NCBI GenBank assembly: GCA_944380795.1
Contig: CALWIS010000179.1
Coordinates: forward strand, 1-39,675
Length of the DNA: 39,675 nt
From: an uncultured Clostridia bacterium
Lineage (GTDB): Bacteria > Bacillota > Clostridia > Oscillospirales > Acutalibacteraceae
Direction: 5' to 3'
Positions 15,255 to 23,855 of this stretch are shown one piece after another. Each line of letters starts with the position of its first letter. Position 1 is the stretch's first letter. Position numbers and translations under genes: made by a program. The notes under the pieces were generated by a model. That model was given only the letters and a program-made list of their open reading frames with translations. It was not told where the DNA came from and searched no databases.

Positions 15255-16988
15255 ATGCCCAAATTAGGAATCTTTGCAAAGAAAAAGACCCTTATCATAT
15301 CCCTGGCATCTGTGGTAGTTGCCGCTGTTGCGGTATTTGCCGCTATCTTTTTGATTCAAAACACGTCTGAAAAAACATCTTCTTCCTCTTCCTCCTCTTC
15401 TGGCAGTGCCGCCGGGTCCTCCCAAAGTGAGCCGGAAGAACAAAAAATCGCTTCCGGCGTTACCATTGGCGGTATCGACGTTTCGGGGAAGACGGAAGAG
15501 CAGGCTTTGGACCTTTTGGAGAATTCTGTGGATACCTTAAAAGGTACCCGTAAAGTAACGGTTACCTATAATGATAAATCCACTGTAATCACTGAGAAGG
15601 ACATGGTCTTTACCTTTGACTTTAGCGACGCTGTTAAGGATGCTCTAGATTACAGCAGCAAGCTGACCTCAGAAGGAAGTACTTCTTCTGCTGCTTCTCC
15701 AAGTGCCAGCCCCAATGCTGCTAAAGCTGCTAAAAAGGATTTTCCTGTAGAGCCGAAGATCTCTTATGAAAACGTGGAAAAAAAGCTGGATGAATTTACA
15801 GCAGATATTGAGAAGGACCCCGTGGACGCTACCGTGGTATCCTTTGATTCTTCCACCGGAGAATTTCAATATGCAGACGGCAAAAATGGCCTGAAGGTAG
15901 ACCATGACAAACTGTATAAAGATGTTGTGGCTCTCCTGGAAAAAGAAAAGACCGGCACAGTAGAGGTTCCTACCGAAGTGGTGGAATTCGATAAAACAAA
16001 AGCCGAGGTCGCTTCCCATATGGAAAAGCTGGGAACTTTCAGCACGTATTCCACCAATACTGCCAATGGTAACCACAACATGAAACTGGCATTGGCTTCT
16101 ATGAATGGAAAAGTGGTACAGCCCGGCGCTACCTTCTCTTTTAATGGTACAACCGGAAATACCACCAATGGATCTTTGGGCTATCTTCCCGCTGGCGCAA
16201 TCTCCAATAACCAGTCTGTGCAGGCCTACGGCGGCGGTATTTGCCAGGCCTCCACTACCCTGTATGGCGCTGTGATCCGCTCGGATTTAGAGATCGTTAC
16301 CCGTTATAACCACCTGTGGCCCTCTACTTATGTGCCTATCGGCCAAGATGCTACTGTGGATTACCCTGGTCTTGACTTCCAGTTCCGTAACTCCACCGAG
16401 TATCCCATTTACATTCAGGCGGGTATGAGCGGTACCAAGCTTACCGTTACCCTTTATGGCTATAAGGACCCCAGCTATGATTATATCGAGGTCACTTCTC
16501 AAAAAACTGAAACTATCGCCAAGCCTGCTCCGCAGATCACCGTGGATAACAGCCTGAAAAAAGGGCAGATCGTCTGTGATAACAAGGGCAACGCCGGCTC
16601 CCGCGCTACTGCTACCAAACTGTATTATAAGGATGGCGCTGTTATTAAAACGGAATCTCTGCCCTCCTCCTATTACCGTCCGGTGGCACCTGTGTATCGC
16701 GTAGGACCTGGAACTGATACCTCCAATATTGGCAGCGGCAGTTCTTCCTCCACTTCTACTCCTAAGCCTACTGCCAAACCGACTGCAACCCCCACCCCCA
16801 AACCTGACACAAAACCGACTCCTTCTCCCAAACCGGAGTCAACTCCTTCTCCCACTCCCTCTCCCAAGCCGGAACCCACTCCTTCTCCGGATCCGGAACC
16901 CACTCCTTCTCCCGATCCGGAACCCACTCCAGATGACTCTGAGCAGTCTGAAACGGATACCCAAGCTGTAGAGGGCGCTTCGGATTGA
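15255..16988 (+). CDS. VanW family protein, membrane-anchored, with Pro/Thr-rich tail
   Basis: Envelope protein of the VanW/YoaR type (577 residues). A membrane segment (about 12-35) serves as an uncleaved anchor or signal, followed by a Ser-rich linker (39-58). A putative peptidoglycan-binding type-4 domain covers about 65-250 (GVTIGGIDVSGKTEEQA). The VanW domain covers about 255-390, with HNMKLALASMNGKVVQPGATFSFN and AYGGGICQASTTLYGA. The biochemical role of VanW is unknown; it is named after vancomycin-resistance clusters, but most members are housekeeping wall proteins. The last about 80 residues are a repetitive TPSPDPE/TPKP tail ending in an acidic stretch, with no LPxTG motif. Confidence 0.9.
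   Translation: MPKLGIFAKKKTLIISLASVVVAAVAVFAAIFLIQNTSEKTSSSSSSSSGSAAGSSQSEPEEQKIASGVTIGGIDVSGKTEEQALDLLENSVDTLKGTRKVTVTYNDKSTVITEKDMVFTFDFSDAVKDALDYSSKLTSEGSTSSAASPSASPNAAKAAKKDFPVEPKISYENVEKKLDEFTADIEKDPVDATVVSFDSSTGEFQYADGKNGLKVDHDKLYKDVVALLEKEKTGTVEVPTEVVEFDKTKAEVASHMEKLGTFSTYSTNTANGNHNMKLALASMNGKVVQPGATFSFNGTTGNTTNGSLGYLPAGAISNNQSVQAYGGGICQASTTLYGAVIRSDLEIVTRYNHLWPSTYVPIGQDATVDYPGLDFQFRNSTEYPIYIQAGMSGTKLTVTLYGYKDPSYDYIEVTSQKTETIAKPAPQITVDNSLKKGQIVCDNKGNAGSRATATKLYYKDGAVIKTESLPSSYYRPVAPVYRVGPGTDTSNIGSGSSSSTSTPKPTAKPTATPTPKPDTKPTPSPKPESTPSPTPSPKPEPTPSPDPEPTPSPDPEPTPDDSEQSETDTQAVEGASD
16869..16934 (+). repeat. 24-bp tandem repeats in the VanW tail
   Basis: Two near-identical 24-base units (16869-16892, 16893-16916) and a partial third encode PEPTPSPD. 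They belong to a longer Pro-rich low-complexity coding tract from about 16750. Copy number is likely to vary between strains. Confidence 0.75.
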
Positions 16989-17020
16989 TAAACAGGAGCT
17001 TTCCATTATTATGATCCCTT

Positions 17021-17070
17021 ATCCAGCACTGCAAAGCCTTTAACGTTGTAGTGCTGGATTTTCTTTTTCT
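17021..17070 (+). terminator. intrinsic terminator after the VanW gene
   Basis: ATCCAGCACT/AGTGCTGGAT (17021-17030 with 17050-17059) is followed by TTTCTTTTTCT. It lies 32 bases beyond the stop codon. Confidence 0.85.
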
Positions 17071-17089
17071 TCTTCTCCTGCCCCAGGGC

Positions 17090-17117
17090 TTGACTTTTTC
17101 CTGGTTTCCTGTAAAAT
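17090..17117 (+). promoter_or_regulatory. promoter and long leader of the GT2 gene
   Basis: TTGACT (17090-17095), 16 bases, TAAAAT (17112-17117). This leaves a leader of about 155 bases before the ATG, containing a GGGATGA/TCATCCC stem (about 17181-17198) and a small GCCGCTTTTAGCGGT stem near 17238-17252. The leader shows no recognisable riboswitch. Confidence 0.5.
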
Positions 17118-17281
17118 GTAAGTAACCTATGATTTTGTAAAAGTTCACAAATCCTTTTGCTTTTCTTTTACATACACACAGGGGATGATTTTCATCCCTG
17201 CAATAAAACAGGCCGGTATTTGGCTGGCTCTGCTTTTGCCGCTTTTAGCGGTTCTGTTGAGAAAGGAACGGTCTTAATCCT

Positions 17282-18250
17282 ATGATGGCTACTCCTAAAA
17301 TCAGTGTAATCGTCCCTGTATATAACGTAGCCTCTTATGTGGGGGAATGTCTCTCTTCTTTGGTGCATCAAACATTTCGTGACTTTGAGGTAATTGCGGT
17401 TAACGATGGCTCTACGGATGGTTCTTTAGCTATTTTGCGGGAATTTGAGCAATCTTATCCTTTTATTCACATTATCGACCAGCCTAACCAGGGGGTTAGC
17501 CCCGCCCGCATGGCCGGTCTTGCCATGGCGCAAGGGGAATATGTCGCTTTTGTAGACAGCGATGATTATGTGGTTTCCACGTATCTGGAAGAGTTATACA
17601 CTGCGATTTCTACCCATGATGCAGATATTGCTTGCTGCAACTATTATTTCCGGTTTGAAACAACAGGCCTGACGATTACCTATCCCTGCTGCTGGAAAAG
17701 CGTTTTAAATCGGGATAGAGCCTTGCAACGTCTACTGCGGGATTATTCCATTCAAGGCTTTTTGTGGAATAAACTATACCGTAAAAACCTATTTACTGAT
17801 TACGATATTCCCTTCCCCGCCATGTGCTTTGAGGATATGATTATGAATCGGGCCTTGTTTTCACATGCAGACAAGGTAGTGACCCTGCGCAAACCCCTAT
17901 ATTACTATCAGCAGCGCCACACCAGCGCCCTGAATACCATGAATCCCAAAAAGATCAATGACTTTTTCCGGATGCTGGTAATGACGCGCCGGTTTTTGGA
18001 AGATTTGGGAGAATATGATAAGTTCCGCTTTAGTTACCACGTACTTTGCGGAAAAACCACTTTGTGCTCCTTTTATTATATTACCCAGATGCATATCAAT
18101 CACCGGCAAGCGGCTGGTTTTCTCACCAATTTGAAAAAGGTGATGCGTTCTGTAAGGCGTTATATGGGAAACGACTTTGAATCTGTGACAGACGTTTCCC
18201 TGGAAGTTGTGGCCGCCCCTGAGGCGGAGACCAATCTTTCTGCCCGCTGA
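17282..18250 (+). CDS. family 2 glycosyltransferase
   Basis: GT-A fold glycosyltransferase (322 residues) transferring sugar from a nucleotide donor, probably for a surface polysaccharide or glycoconjugate. N-terminal ISVIVPVYNVASYVGECLSSL, then AVNDGSTDGS, GVSPARMAGLAMAQGEYVAFVDSDD (the DxD metal-binding motif) and FEDMIMN (acid/base region). There is no C-terminal membrane segment. Two adjacent ATGs (17282, 17285) are possible starts; AAAGGA is 14-17 bases away, a longer spacing than usual here, so initiation may be weak. It stands alone between two terminators. Confidence 0.9.
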   Translation: MMATPKISVIVPVYNVASYVGECLSSLVHQTFRDFEVIAVNDGSTDGSLAILREFEQSYPFIHIIDQPNQGVSPARMAGLAMAQGEYVAFVDSDDYVVSTYLEELYTAISTHDADIACCNYYFRFETTGLTITYPCCWKSVLNRDRALQRLLRDYSIQGFLWNKLYRKNLFTDYDIPFPAMCFEDMIMNRALFSHADKVVTLRKPLYYYQQRHTSALNTMNPKKINDFFRMLVMTRRFLEDLGEYDKFRFSYHVLCGKTTLCSFYYITQMHINHRQAAGFLTNLKKVMRSVRRYMGNDFESVTDVSLEVVAAPEAETNLSAR

Positions 18251-18262
18251 TTTTGTTGATGA

Positions 18263-18294
18263 ACCCCCGTTGCACCTGCAGCGGGGGTATTTTT
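18263..18294 (+). terminator. intrinsic terminator after the GT2 gene
   Basis: A 12-bp stem with a CCCCCG/CGGGGG core (18263-18274 with 18277-18288), effectively closing on a few bases, is followed by ATTTTTCC. It lies 13 bases after the stop. Confidence 0.85.
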
Positions 18295-18334
18295 CCCCAT
18301 AAATCACTTTGAAAATAGTAAGGAGGATTTCCCC

Positions 18335-20245
18335 ATGAATGATGGATTCATCCGGCTGGGCGCTGCCACCCCGGCAATTCATGTAGCGGATTGTATGGCT
18401 AATGCAGAAGAAATCTGCCGTATTGCACGGGAGGCGGTTCGGGCTGGTGTAAATACGTTGTGCTTTCCTGAATTATCCGTCACCGGATACACCTGCGGCG
18501 ACTTATTTTTAGAGCCTGTGCTGCTCAAGGGTGCAGAAGCTGCCCTCTGTCATATTTTAAAGGAAACTGCCAGTCTGCCTATGTTGATCGTGGTAGGCGT
18601 ACCAGTAGAACATCATCACCAATTGTATAATTGCGCTGCTTTTTTACTAAACGGAGAAATTCTCGGGTTGATTCCCAAACGCAACATTCCCAACTATTCG
18701 GAGTTTTATGAAGCCCGCCACTTTGTGCCCGGTCCGGCTCTGGAAACCGTTGTTTACTGCGGCCAAGAGGTCAATCTGGGTTATGATCTTTTGTTCAGCT
18801 GTGAAAACTTCCCCGGACTGACCATTGGGGCCGAGATCTGCGAAGATCTATGGGTCGCCAATCCTCCTAGCACTCGTTTGGCTATGAACGGCGCCACTGT
18901 GCTGCTGAACCTCTCTGCCAGCGATGAAACCATTGGCAAAGCTGCCTATCGCCGGGAGTTGGTGAAAAACCAGTCTGCCCGCCTGTTAGCTGCCTACGTA
19001 TACGCAGACGCGGGAACCGGAGAGTCTTCCACCGACATGGTATTTGCCGGTCAAGATCTGATCTGCGAAAATGGCGCGCTCTTAGCGGAAAGCGAGCCGT
19101 ATTCCACCGGCTTTGTATGTGCCGATGTTGATATTGAGCGGTTATGCCAAGAACGCCGCCGCATGAATACTTGGACCGCCCCTGACACAGACGATCTGCT
19201 GTGTGAGGTGTGCTTTACCCTGCCTGAAGGCTCCTTCCATGCGCCCAAACGCAATTTCCCCTGCCTGCCTTTTGTTCCCAGTGACACTGGAGACTTAGAC
19301 CACCGCTGCCGGGACATTCTGGCAATGCAAGCAGCAGGGCTGCGCACCCGTTTGGCCCATACCCGATGCACCTGTGCTGTTGTGGGACTTTCCGGCGGGT
19401 TGGATTCCACCCTGGCTCTGTTGGTAACGGTTCGGGCTTTTGACAGTTTGCAACTGCCCCGCACCGGCATTCAGGCGGTGACTATGCCCTGTTTTGGCAC
19501 CACCAGCCGTACCCGCTGCAACGCGGAAAAATTGGCGGCTGAGTTGGGAGTCTCCTTCTCACAAGTAACCATTGGCAAGGCGGTGGAGCAGCACTTCTCC
19601 GACATAGGCCATGACCCGGACATGCACGACGTGACCTACGAAAACTGTCAGGCTCGGGAACGCACCCAGGTGCTTATGGATATTGCCAACCAGAAAAACG
19701 GCCTGGTCATCGGCACCGGGGACCTCTCTGAGCTGGCTTTGGGCTGGGCTACCTATAACGGCGACCATATGTCCATGTATGGCGTAAATGCCTCCATCCC
19801 CAAGACCCTGGTACGGTATCTGGTGCGGTACTGCGCCCTTACCGGCTCCCCAGCTCTTCGAGAGGTGCTGGAGGATATTCTTGACACTCCGGTGAGCCCG
19901 GAACTTCTGCCCCCAGTAGACGGCGAGATTGCCCAAAAAACGGAGGACTTAGTGGGTCCCTATGAGCTGCACGATTTCTTCCTGTACTATATGCTCCGAT
20001 TCCACTTTGCCCCGGGAAAAATCTACCGCATGGCCCTGCGCTCTTTTGAAAATGTGTATGATGCGGAGACGGTAAAAAAATGGCTGCGCACCTTCTACCG
20101 CCGGTTCTTCATTCAGCAGTTTAAGCGTTCCTGCCTGCCGGACGGTCCCAAGGTAGGTAGTGTGACCCTCTCTCCCCGTGGGGATTGGCGGATGCCCAGC
20201 GACGCCTGCTCCAAGCTCTGGCTGGACGAGATCGACCAGCTGTAA
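18335..20245 (+). CDS. nadE: glutamine-dependent NAD+ synthetase
   Basis: Converts deamido-NAD+ to NAD+ using ATP and ammonia released from glutamine, the last step of NAD synthesis. The 636-residue two-domain form has an N-terminal nitrilase-type glutaminase (about 5-275) with the triad Glu46 (FPELSVTGY), Lys115 (IPKRNIPNY) and Cys169 (AEICEDLW). The C-terminal synthetase domain (about 325-636) has the PP-loop SGGLDS at 353-358 and GTGDLSELALGWATYNGDHMSMYGVN. All catalytic residues are present. AAGGAGG lies 8 bases before the ATG. It is followed after 12 bases by the GNAT gene. Confidence 0.95.
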   Translation: MNDGFIRLGAATPAIHVADCMANAEEICRIAREAVRAGVNTLCFPELSVTGYTCGDLFLEPVLLKGAEAALCHILKETASLPMLIVVGVPVEHHHQLYNCAAFLLNGEILGLIPKRNIPNYSEFYEARHFVPGPALETVVYCGQEVNLGYDLLFSCENFPGLTIGAEICEDLWVANPPSTRLAMNGATVLLNLSASDETIGKAAYRRELVKNQSARLLAAYVYADAGTGESSTDMVFAGQDLICENGALLAESEPYSTGFVCADVDIERLCQERRRMNTWTAPDTDDLLCEVCFTLPEGSFHAPKRNFPCLPFVPSDTGDLDHRCRDILAMQAAGLRTRLAHTRCTCAVVGLSGGLDSTLALLVTVRAFDSLQLPRTGIQAVTMPCFGTTSRTRCNAEKLAAELGVSFSQVTIGKAVEQHFSDIGHDPDMHDVTYENCQARERTQVLMDIANQKNGLVIGTGDLSELALGWATYNGDHMSMYGVNASIPKTLVRYLVRYCALTGSPALREVLEDILDTPVSPELLPPVDGEIAQKTEDLVGPYELHDFFLYYMLRFHFAPGKIYRMALRSFENVYDAETVKKWLRTFYRRFFIQQFKRSCLPDGPKVGSVTLSPRGDWRMPSDACSKLWLDEIDQL

Positions 20246-20257
20246 GGAGGCAACAGT

Positions 20258-20845
20258 ATGGAACTCACTTTGCGCATGGCCTCCCTCGCAGACGCGGAAG
20301 CAATGGCAGCAATCTACGCCCCCTATGTGGAAAACACTTCTATCACCTTTGAATATGTGCCGCCCACCACAGAGGAATTTGCCCGCCGGATAGAACGGGT
20401 TTTACCCCTATACCCGTGGTTGGTGTGCGAAGTGGATGGGCAGGTGGCCGGGTATTGCTATGCCTCTCCCCATCATGAACGTGCCGCTTTTCAATGGGAT
20501 GCGGAACTTTCCGTGTATGTGGATGGCCGTTTTCATCGGTTGGGGATTGCCTCTCGGCTGTATCAGGCCATTACCGCCTTGTTGGCTGCTCAAGGATACT
20601 ACCGGTTATATTCCCTAATTACTGTACCCAATCCGGTGAGCGTGGGGTTCCATCAGGCCCACGGCTTTTCCACCATTGCCACCTATCCTGCTACCGGCTA
20701 TAAGCTGGGCGAGTGGCACGACATGATCGTCATGGAGCGCCCCTTGCGCAAACTGCAAAATGAACCGGCACCGCCTATCTCCTGGCAATCGTTGGATCCG
20801 GATTTTATTACACTTTGCCTTACCAAACCATTGTTACAAAAATAG
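20258..20845 (+). CDS. GNAT acetyltransferase, phosphinothricin acetyltransferase-like
   Basis: Acetyl-CoA-dependent N-acetyltransferase (195 residues) of the Pat/Bar/YwnH-like group. Typical features are the N-terminal LRMASLADAEAMAAIYAPYV, TSITFEYVPPT, the AGYCYASPHHERAAFQWDAELSVYV region, the acetyl-CoA loop in HRLGIASRLYQAI (a degenerate R/Q-x-x-G-x-G/A) and GFHQAHGF with the C-terminal WHDMIVMERPL. Relatives act on phosphinothricin, methionine sulfoximine or amino-acid analogues; the substrate here is unknown. The gene overlaps no other, starts 12 bases after nadE with TAAGGAGG, and is probably co-transcribed with it. The last about 30 residues extend beyond the usual domain. Confidence 0.88.
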   Translation: MELTLRMASLADAEAMAAIYAPYVENTSITFEYVPPTTEEFARRIERVLPLYPWLVCEVDGQVAGYCYASPHHERAAFQWDAELSVYVDGRFHRLGIASRLYQAITALLAAQGYYRLYSLITVPNPVSVGFHQAHGFSTIATYPATGYKLGEWHDMIVMERPLRKLQNEPAPPISWQSLDPDFITLCLTKPLLQK

Positions 20846-20893
20846 AGTGAACAAAAAGCTGCATATTTTATTTTGAATTTATGTATATTTCCC

Positions 20894-20920
20894 TTAATTT
20901 TAAGAGAAACTGGACGATAT
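20894..20920 (+). promoter_or_regulatory. sigma-D (FliA)-like promoter of the fapA operon
   Basis: TTAA (20894-20897), exactly 15 bases, then GACGATAT (20913-20920). This is close to the sigma-D/sigma-28 consensus TAAA-N15-GCCGATAA. No well-spaced sigma-A promoter competes: TTGTTT at 20940 and TATAAA at 20965 are 19 bases apart. Position in front of FapA/CheX/CheY genes makes motility-type control credible. Confidence 0.5.
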
Positions 20921-20996
20921 CTTATATAAGAATATGAATTTGTTTAATTACAAAACTTTATTCTTATAAATTTACCTAATTAAAAGGGGAGAGGGT

Positions 20997-22586
20997 ATGC
21001 AGTTATCTAATATAAAGGATAGAGAGGAAATAAATGGTCAAAAAGAACTTTCACTCTCTCCTATCAATGCTTTATCTAAATTATATTCTCTTTGGGTGGG
21101 AAAAGAAAATTCTTCCTTGTGTTTACCCATTCGTTCTGAAGGAAAATTAAAATACTTTCTATCAGAAAAAGAAACAAAACGAATGGAATGGATGTTAACG
21201 GAAGCGGCAGAAAACTTTTTGCGAGAGGGATCGATTTCTCGGGAAGGTTGGAACGAAAAAGCCCTCGCGTATATTTCTTCCGACAATATGGCTGCTTGGC
21301 TGCTTTTATTGCCTCCTGTTGGGAATTCTCAAAGATTAACTACTTTTGAGATCGAACAGCAGTTGGCCGCACAGGGAGTTACTTTTGGATTAGATCGAGA
21401 TCTTTTGTCAGTGATTACCCGTGTGCCAAACCCTTATTTTTCTCTATTCCTGATTGCTTGCGGAGAAATGCCTATTAACGGAAAAGACGGATATGTCGTG
21501 GATCGTATTCCTCGAAAACTACGTCCGTTTTCGGATCCTGATGAGCTTGCAAATATGGACTATAACATGCTCCATTTGGTAAGCGAAATTCAAAAAGGGG
21601 ATATTATCTGTGAAATCACCCCTCCGACACAGGCTGTACCGGGCAAAACTGTGCGTGGCACTCCGATTCCCGGTTATAATGGCGTAAAAGCTGAAATTCC
21701 GGCAGGACGTAACACCACTATTTCGGAAGATGGGAAATATCTTGTGGCAATGCGAAGCGGCCATGTGCAATTCTCAGGCCGTAACTTCTTTGTAAAAGCG
21801 GTATTGGATATTCCAGGAAACGTTGACCAATCCACAGGCGATATACATTTTTTAGGAGACATCCATATACATGGTGACGTAACCGATGGATGTATCATTC
21901 GTGCTATGGGAAATATCCAAATCGATGGCGTTATTGAAGTCTGTACGATTGAAGCCGGAGAAAATATTGTTGTGTCCAGTGGCGTGCAGGGCCAAGATCA
22001 AACCTTGATTCGGGCGCATAAAAGCGTTTATGCAAAATACTTGGAGTATTGTACGGTGTATGCCCATGACATGGTACAGGCGGATTGTATCATTGATTGC
22101 AAAGTAAACTGTAATGGAACCGTAAGGGTCCGAGCTGGCCGCGGCGTAATTATTGGCGGAACGATTTGTGCCTCCAGACAAGTTACTGCGACAACCATTG
22201 GTTCTCGTGTGGAACGTTTGACCTCCATCATTTTAGGGGGCTTACCCTGCGAGGAATTTGAACGACAACAGATTCTTGATGAATGCAATAAAATCAAAGA
22301 GGAAATTGACCGTACTCAACGACAGCCTATGAGTGTGGAAAGAGAAAATACCCTTGCCAAACTTAACTCTAATCTGCGTATTGCCAAAATAAAATTGGAG
22401 CGTTTCGATAAGGAATCCCAAGCCGAGGCTGCTAAACAACGGCTCGAAAATTGTTCCTTGAGCGTGGATACGGTCTATCCGCAGCTTTCTGTTACCATAG
22501 AGCATCAAAGCGTACAAATTGGGCATATACAAAATAACTACCGTATTGGTTGGTATAACGGTCGTTTACAGCAGATTCATGGATAA
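20997..22586 (+). CDS. FapA-family protein (DUF342)
   Basis: Large cytoplasmic protein of the FapA/DUF342 family (529 residues). The N-terminal about 160 residues are a less conserved domain. The central part (about 160-390) has the family beta-helical repeat region, with the motif PPTQAVPGKTVRGTPIPGYNG and then DIPGNVDQSTGDIHFLGDIHIHGDVTDG. A predicted coiled coil (about 420-480, many Lys/Glu) lies near the end. FapA names come from flagellar assembly in Vibrio and from DUF342 proteins beside chemotaxis genes in Clostridia; the molecular role is unclear. GGGGAGAGGG precedes the ATG. CheX- and CheY-like genes follow at short spacing, so the three probably work together. Confidence 0.85.
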   Translation: MQLSNIKDREEINGQKELSLSPINALSKLYSLWVGKENSSLCLPIRSEGKLKYFLSEKETKRMEWMLTEAAENFLREGSISREGWNEKALAYISSDNMAAWLLLLPPVGNSQRLTTFEIEQQLAAQGVTFGLDRDLLSVITRVPNPYFSLFLIACGEMPINGKDGYVVDRIPRKLRPFSDPDELANMDYNMLHLVSEIQKGDIICEITPPTQAVPGKTVRGTPIPGYNGVKAEIPAGRNTTISEDGKYLVAMRSGHVQFSGRNFFVKAVLDIPGNVDQSTGDIHFLGDIHIHGDVTDGCIIRAMGNIQIDGVIEVCTIEAGENIVVSSGVQGQDQTLIRAHKSVYAKYLEYCTVYAHDMVQADCIIDCKVNCNGTVRVRAGRGVIIGGTICASRQVTATTIGSRVERLTSIILGGLPCEEFERQQILDECNKIKEEIDRTQRQPMSVERENTLAKLNSNLRIAKIKLERFDKESQAEAAKQRLENCSLSVDTVYPQLSVTIEHQSVQIGHIQNNYRIGWYNGRLQQIHG

Positions 22587-22638
22587 TATATTATAAATCC
22601 ATGTGGCTTTTACCATTGCAAAAAGGAGGATTTGCGCT

Positions 22639-23112
22639 ATGAACTCCTTGTCTCAGCAACAAATTATAAAGATCATAGATCGGGTCATGAAGGATATTAC
22701 GAGCCAAATGAATGATGATCTGCGCAATACAGAGGATTCCATTTCCTTTTCAGAAAATGTTTGCTCTATTTGTACAACATTCGAAGGCGGATATCATGCT
22801 ACATTAGCTTTAAGTGTAGATACTTCGCTTTTGGTTCGTTTGGCACAACAAGTAATGCAGGAAGAAAATGTACCCTCGGAATATCTGGAGGACTTTGCAA
22901 AGGAATATTTTAACGTAATCTGCGGGCAAATTGCTGCAAATCTATTTCAAGCCGCAAATATTTCGTCTCGTTTCCAGATTCCCACATTTTCCACAGAGCG
23001 TTATAAAGTTGATGAGAACTCCGTTTCTCAGGAAGTCTTAAACTATACCAGTAACCACAATGAGGGGGCTCAGCTAATCCATCAAGCTCCCTTAGAAAAA
23101 AGTGCAGAATAA
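22639..23112 (+). CDS. CheX/CheC-like chemotaxis phosphatase-type protein
   Basis: A 157-residue protein with the CheC/CheX/FliY phosphatase fold pattern. The segment DFAKEYFNVICGQIAANLF gives the family E-x-x-N motif as Glu89 and Asn92 followed by Gly96; these residues attack phospho-CheY in known members. The start is placed at 22639 because AAAGGAGG lies at 22622-22629; an upstream in-frame start at 22603 would add 12 residues that overlap the RBS. Only one E-x-x-N motif is present, as in CheX. It sits between fapA and the CheY-like gene with gaps of 52 and 20 bases, so dephosphorylation of that CheY is the natural prediction. Confidence 0.78.
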   Translation: MNSLSQQQIIKIIDRVMKDITSQMNDDLRNTEDSISFSENVCSICTTFEGGYHATLALSVDTSLLVRLAQQVMQEENVPSEYLEDFAKEYFNVICGQIAANLFQAANISSRFQIPTFSTERYKVDENSVSQEVLNYTSNHNEGAQLIHQAPLEKSAE

Positions 23113-23132
23113 ACAAAAGGAGTGACATCGTT

Positions 23133-23501
23133 ATGTCCAAAAAACTTATGGTGGTGGACGATTCCAGAATCGTTCAAATACAGCTGCAAAAGATTTTGGC
23201 TGGCACTGATTATGAGATCGTTGCCTGCTGCCAAAGCGGTGAAGATGCTTTATCTATGTATGACCAAGTCTTACCAGACCTTGTGACCATGGATATTTTG
23301 ATGCCAGGAATGGACGGTTTAGAAACTGCCCGCATGATTCTAAAAAAGCACCCCCAAGCGCGTATACTTATGGTGTCCTCCTTGGCATATGACGACACAA
23401 TTAACGAGGCCACCAGCATTGGTGCAAAAGGGTTCGTTTATAAACCGTTTGATAAAGATCAGCTTTTAAAGTCGTTGGAGCAGGCTTTTGTAGAGTCCTA
23501 A
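23133..23501 (+). CDS. CheY-like single-domain response regulator
   Basis: A stand-alone receiver domain (122 residues) without an output domain. Acid pocket Asp9 and Asp10, phospho-acceptor Asp54 (VTMDILMPGMDG), switch Ser82/Ser83 and Lys104 (YKPF) are all present, so it should be phosphorylatable. It begins with MSKKLMVVDDSR after AAAGGAG. No kinase gene is in the window, so CheA or another kinase elsewhere must supply phosphate. Its operon partners suggest a signal that is read out by FapA or removed by the CheX-like protein. Confidence 0.92.
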   Translation: MSKKLMVVDDSRIVQIQLQKILAGTDYEIVACCQSGEDALSMYDQVLPDLVTMDILMPGMDGLETARMILKKHPQARILMVSSLAYDDTINEATSIGAKGFVYKPFDKDQLLKSLEQAFVES

Positions 23502-23577
23502 TAAAATCCTGTATACATACTTTTGCTATCGATTTTAATAAAGATCTACCAGAAATCGTAGGTACTGCTCTATTAAT

Positions 23578-23621
23578 AAATAGCCGGAATCACTATAGAT
23601 ATGTAGTGATTCCGGCTATTT
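23578..23621. terminator. perfect 18-bp hairpin after the cheY-like gene
   Basis: Stem 23578-23595 with 23604-23621, loop of 8. It is flanked by AAA on one side and TTT on the other and lies 76 bases after the CheY stop. It probably ends the fapA operon. Confidence 0.75.
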
Positions 23622-23801
23622 GGCTTTTAAAGATCTAAAATCGTTTTTTCTTTGACAATAACGGTTATACAATTTGTTATACCAGTTTAGTTTTCCACCG
23701 GTTGTTAAAACGTTGTGAAAAACTTTGTTGTGGTTTTATACAATTACAGGGGCTTAATTTGCTTGTTTTATACGAAAATTTGTTGGACTTTTACAAAATT
23801 A

Positions 23802-23833
23802 CAAAGCCCACCTTTAAAAGAGGGTGGGCTTTG
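23802..23833. terminator. terminator of the phosphoglucomutase gene
   Basis: CAAAGCCCACC/GGTGGGCTTTG (23802-23812 with 23823-23833) lies 22 bases past the minus-strand gene end. On the minus strand it is followed by TAATTTTG, a weak T-tract. Confidence 0.7.
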
Positions 23834-23855
23834 CAGCATTTTTAAATTAAAAACA

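Larger units (their letters stand above)
23502..23855. other. 354-base AT-rich intergenic region with hairpins and repeats
   Basis: No gene is supported here. Contents: a perfect 18-bp hairpin (23578-23621), a consensus TTGACA at 23652-23657 with only weak -10 candidates, a direct repeat GTTATAC spaced by 5 bases (23664-23670 and 23676-23682), loosely repeated TTTTATAC/TTTTACAA segments (about 23734-23800), and a terminator hairpin at 23802-23833. A small untranslated transcript from about 23690 to 23833 is conceivable. Confidence 0.4.
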
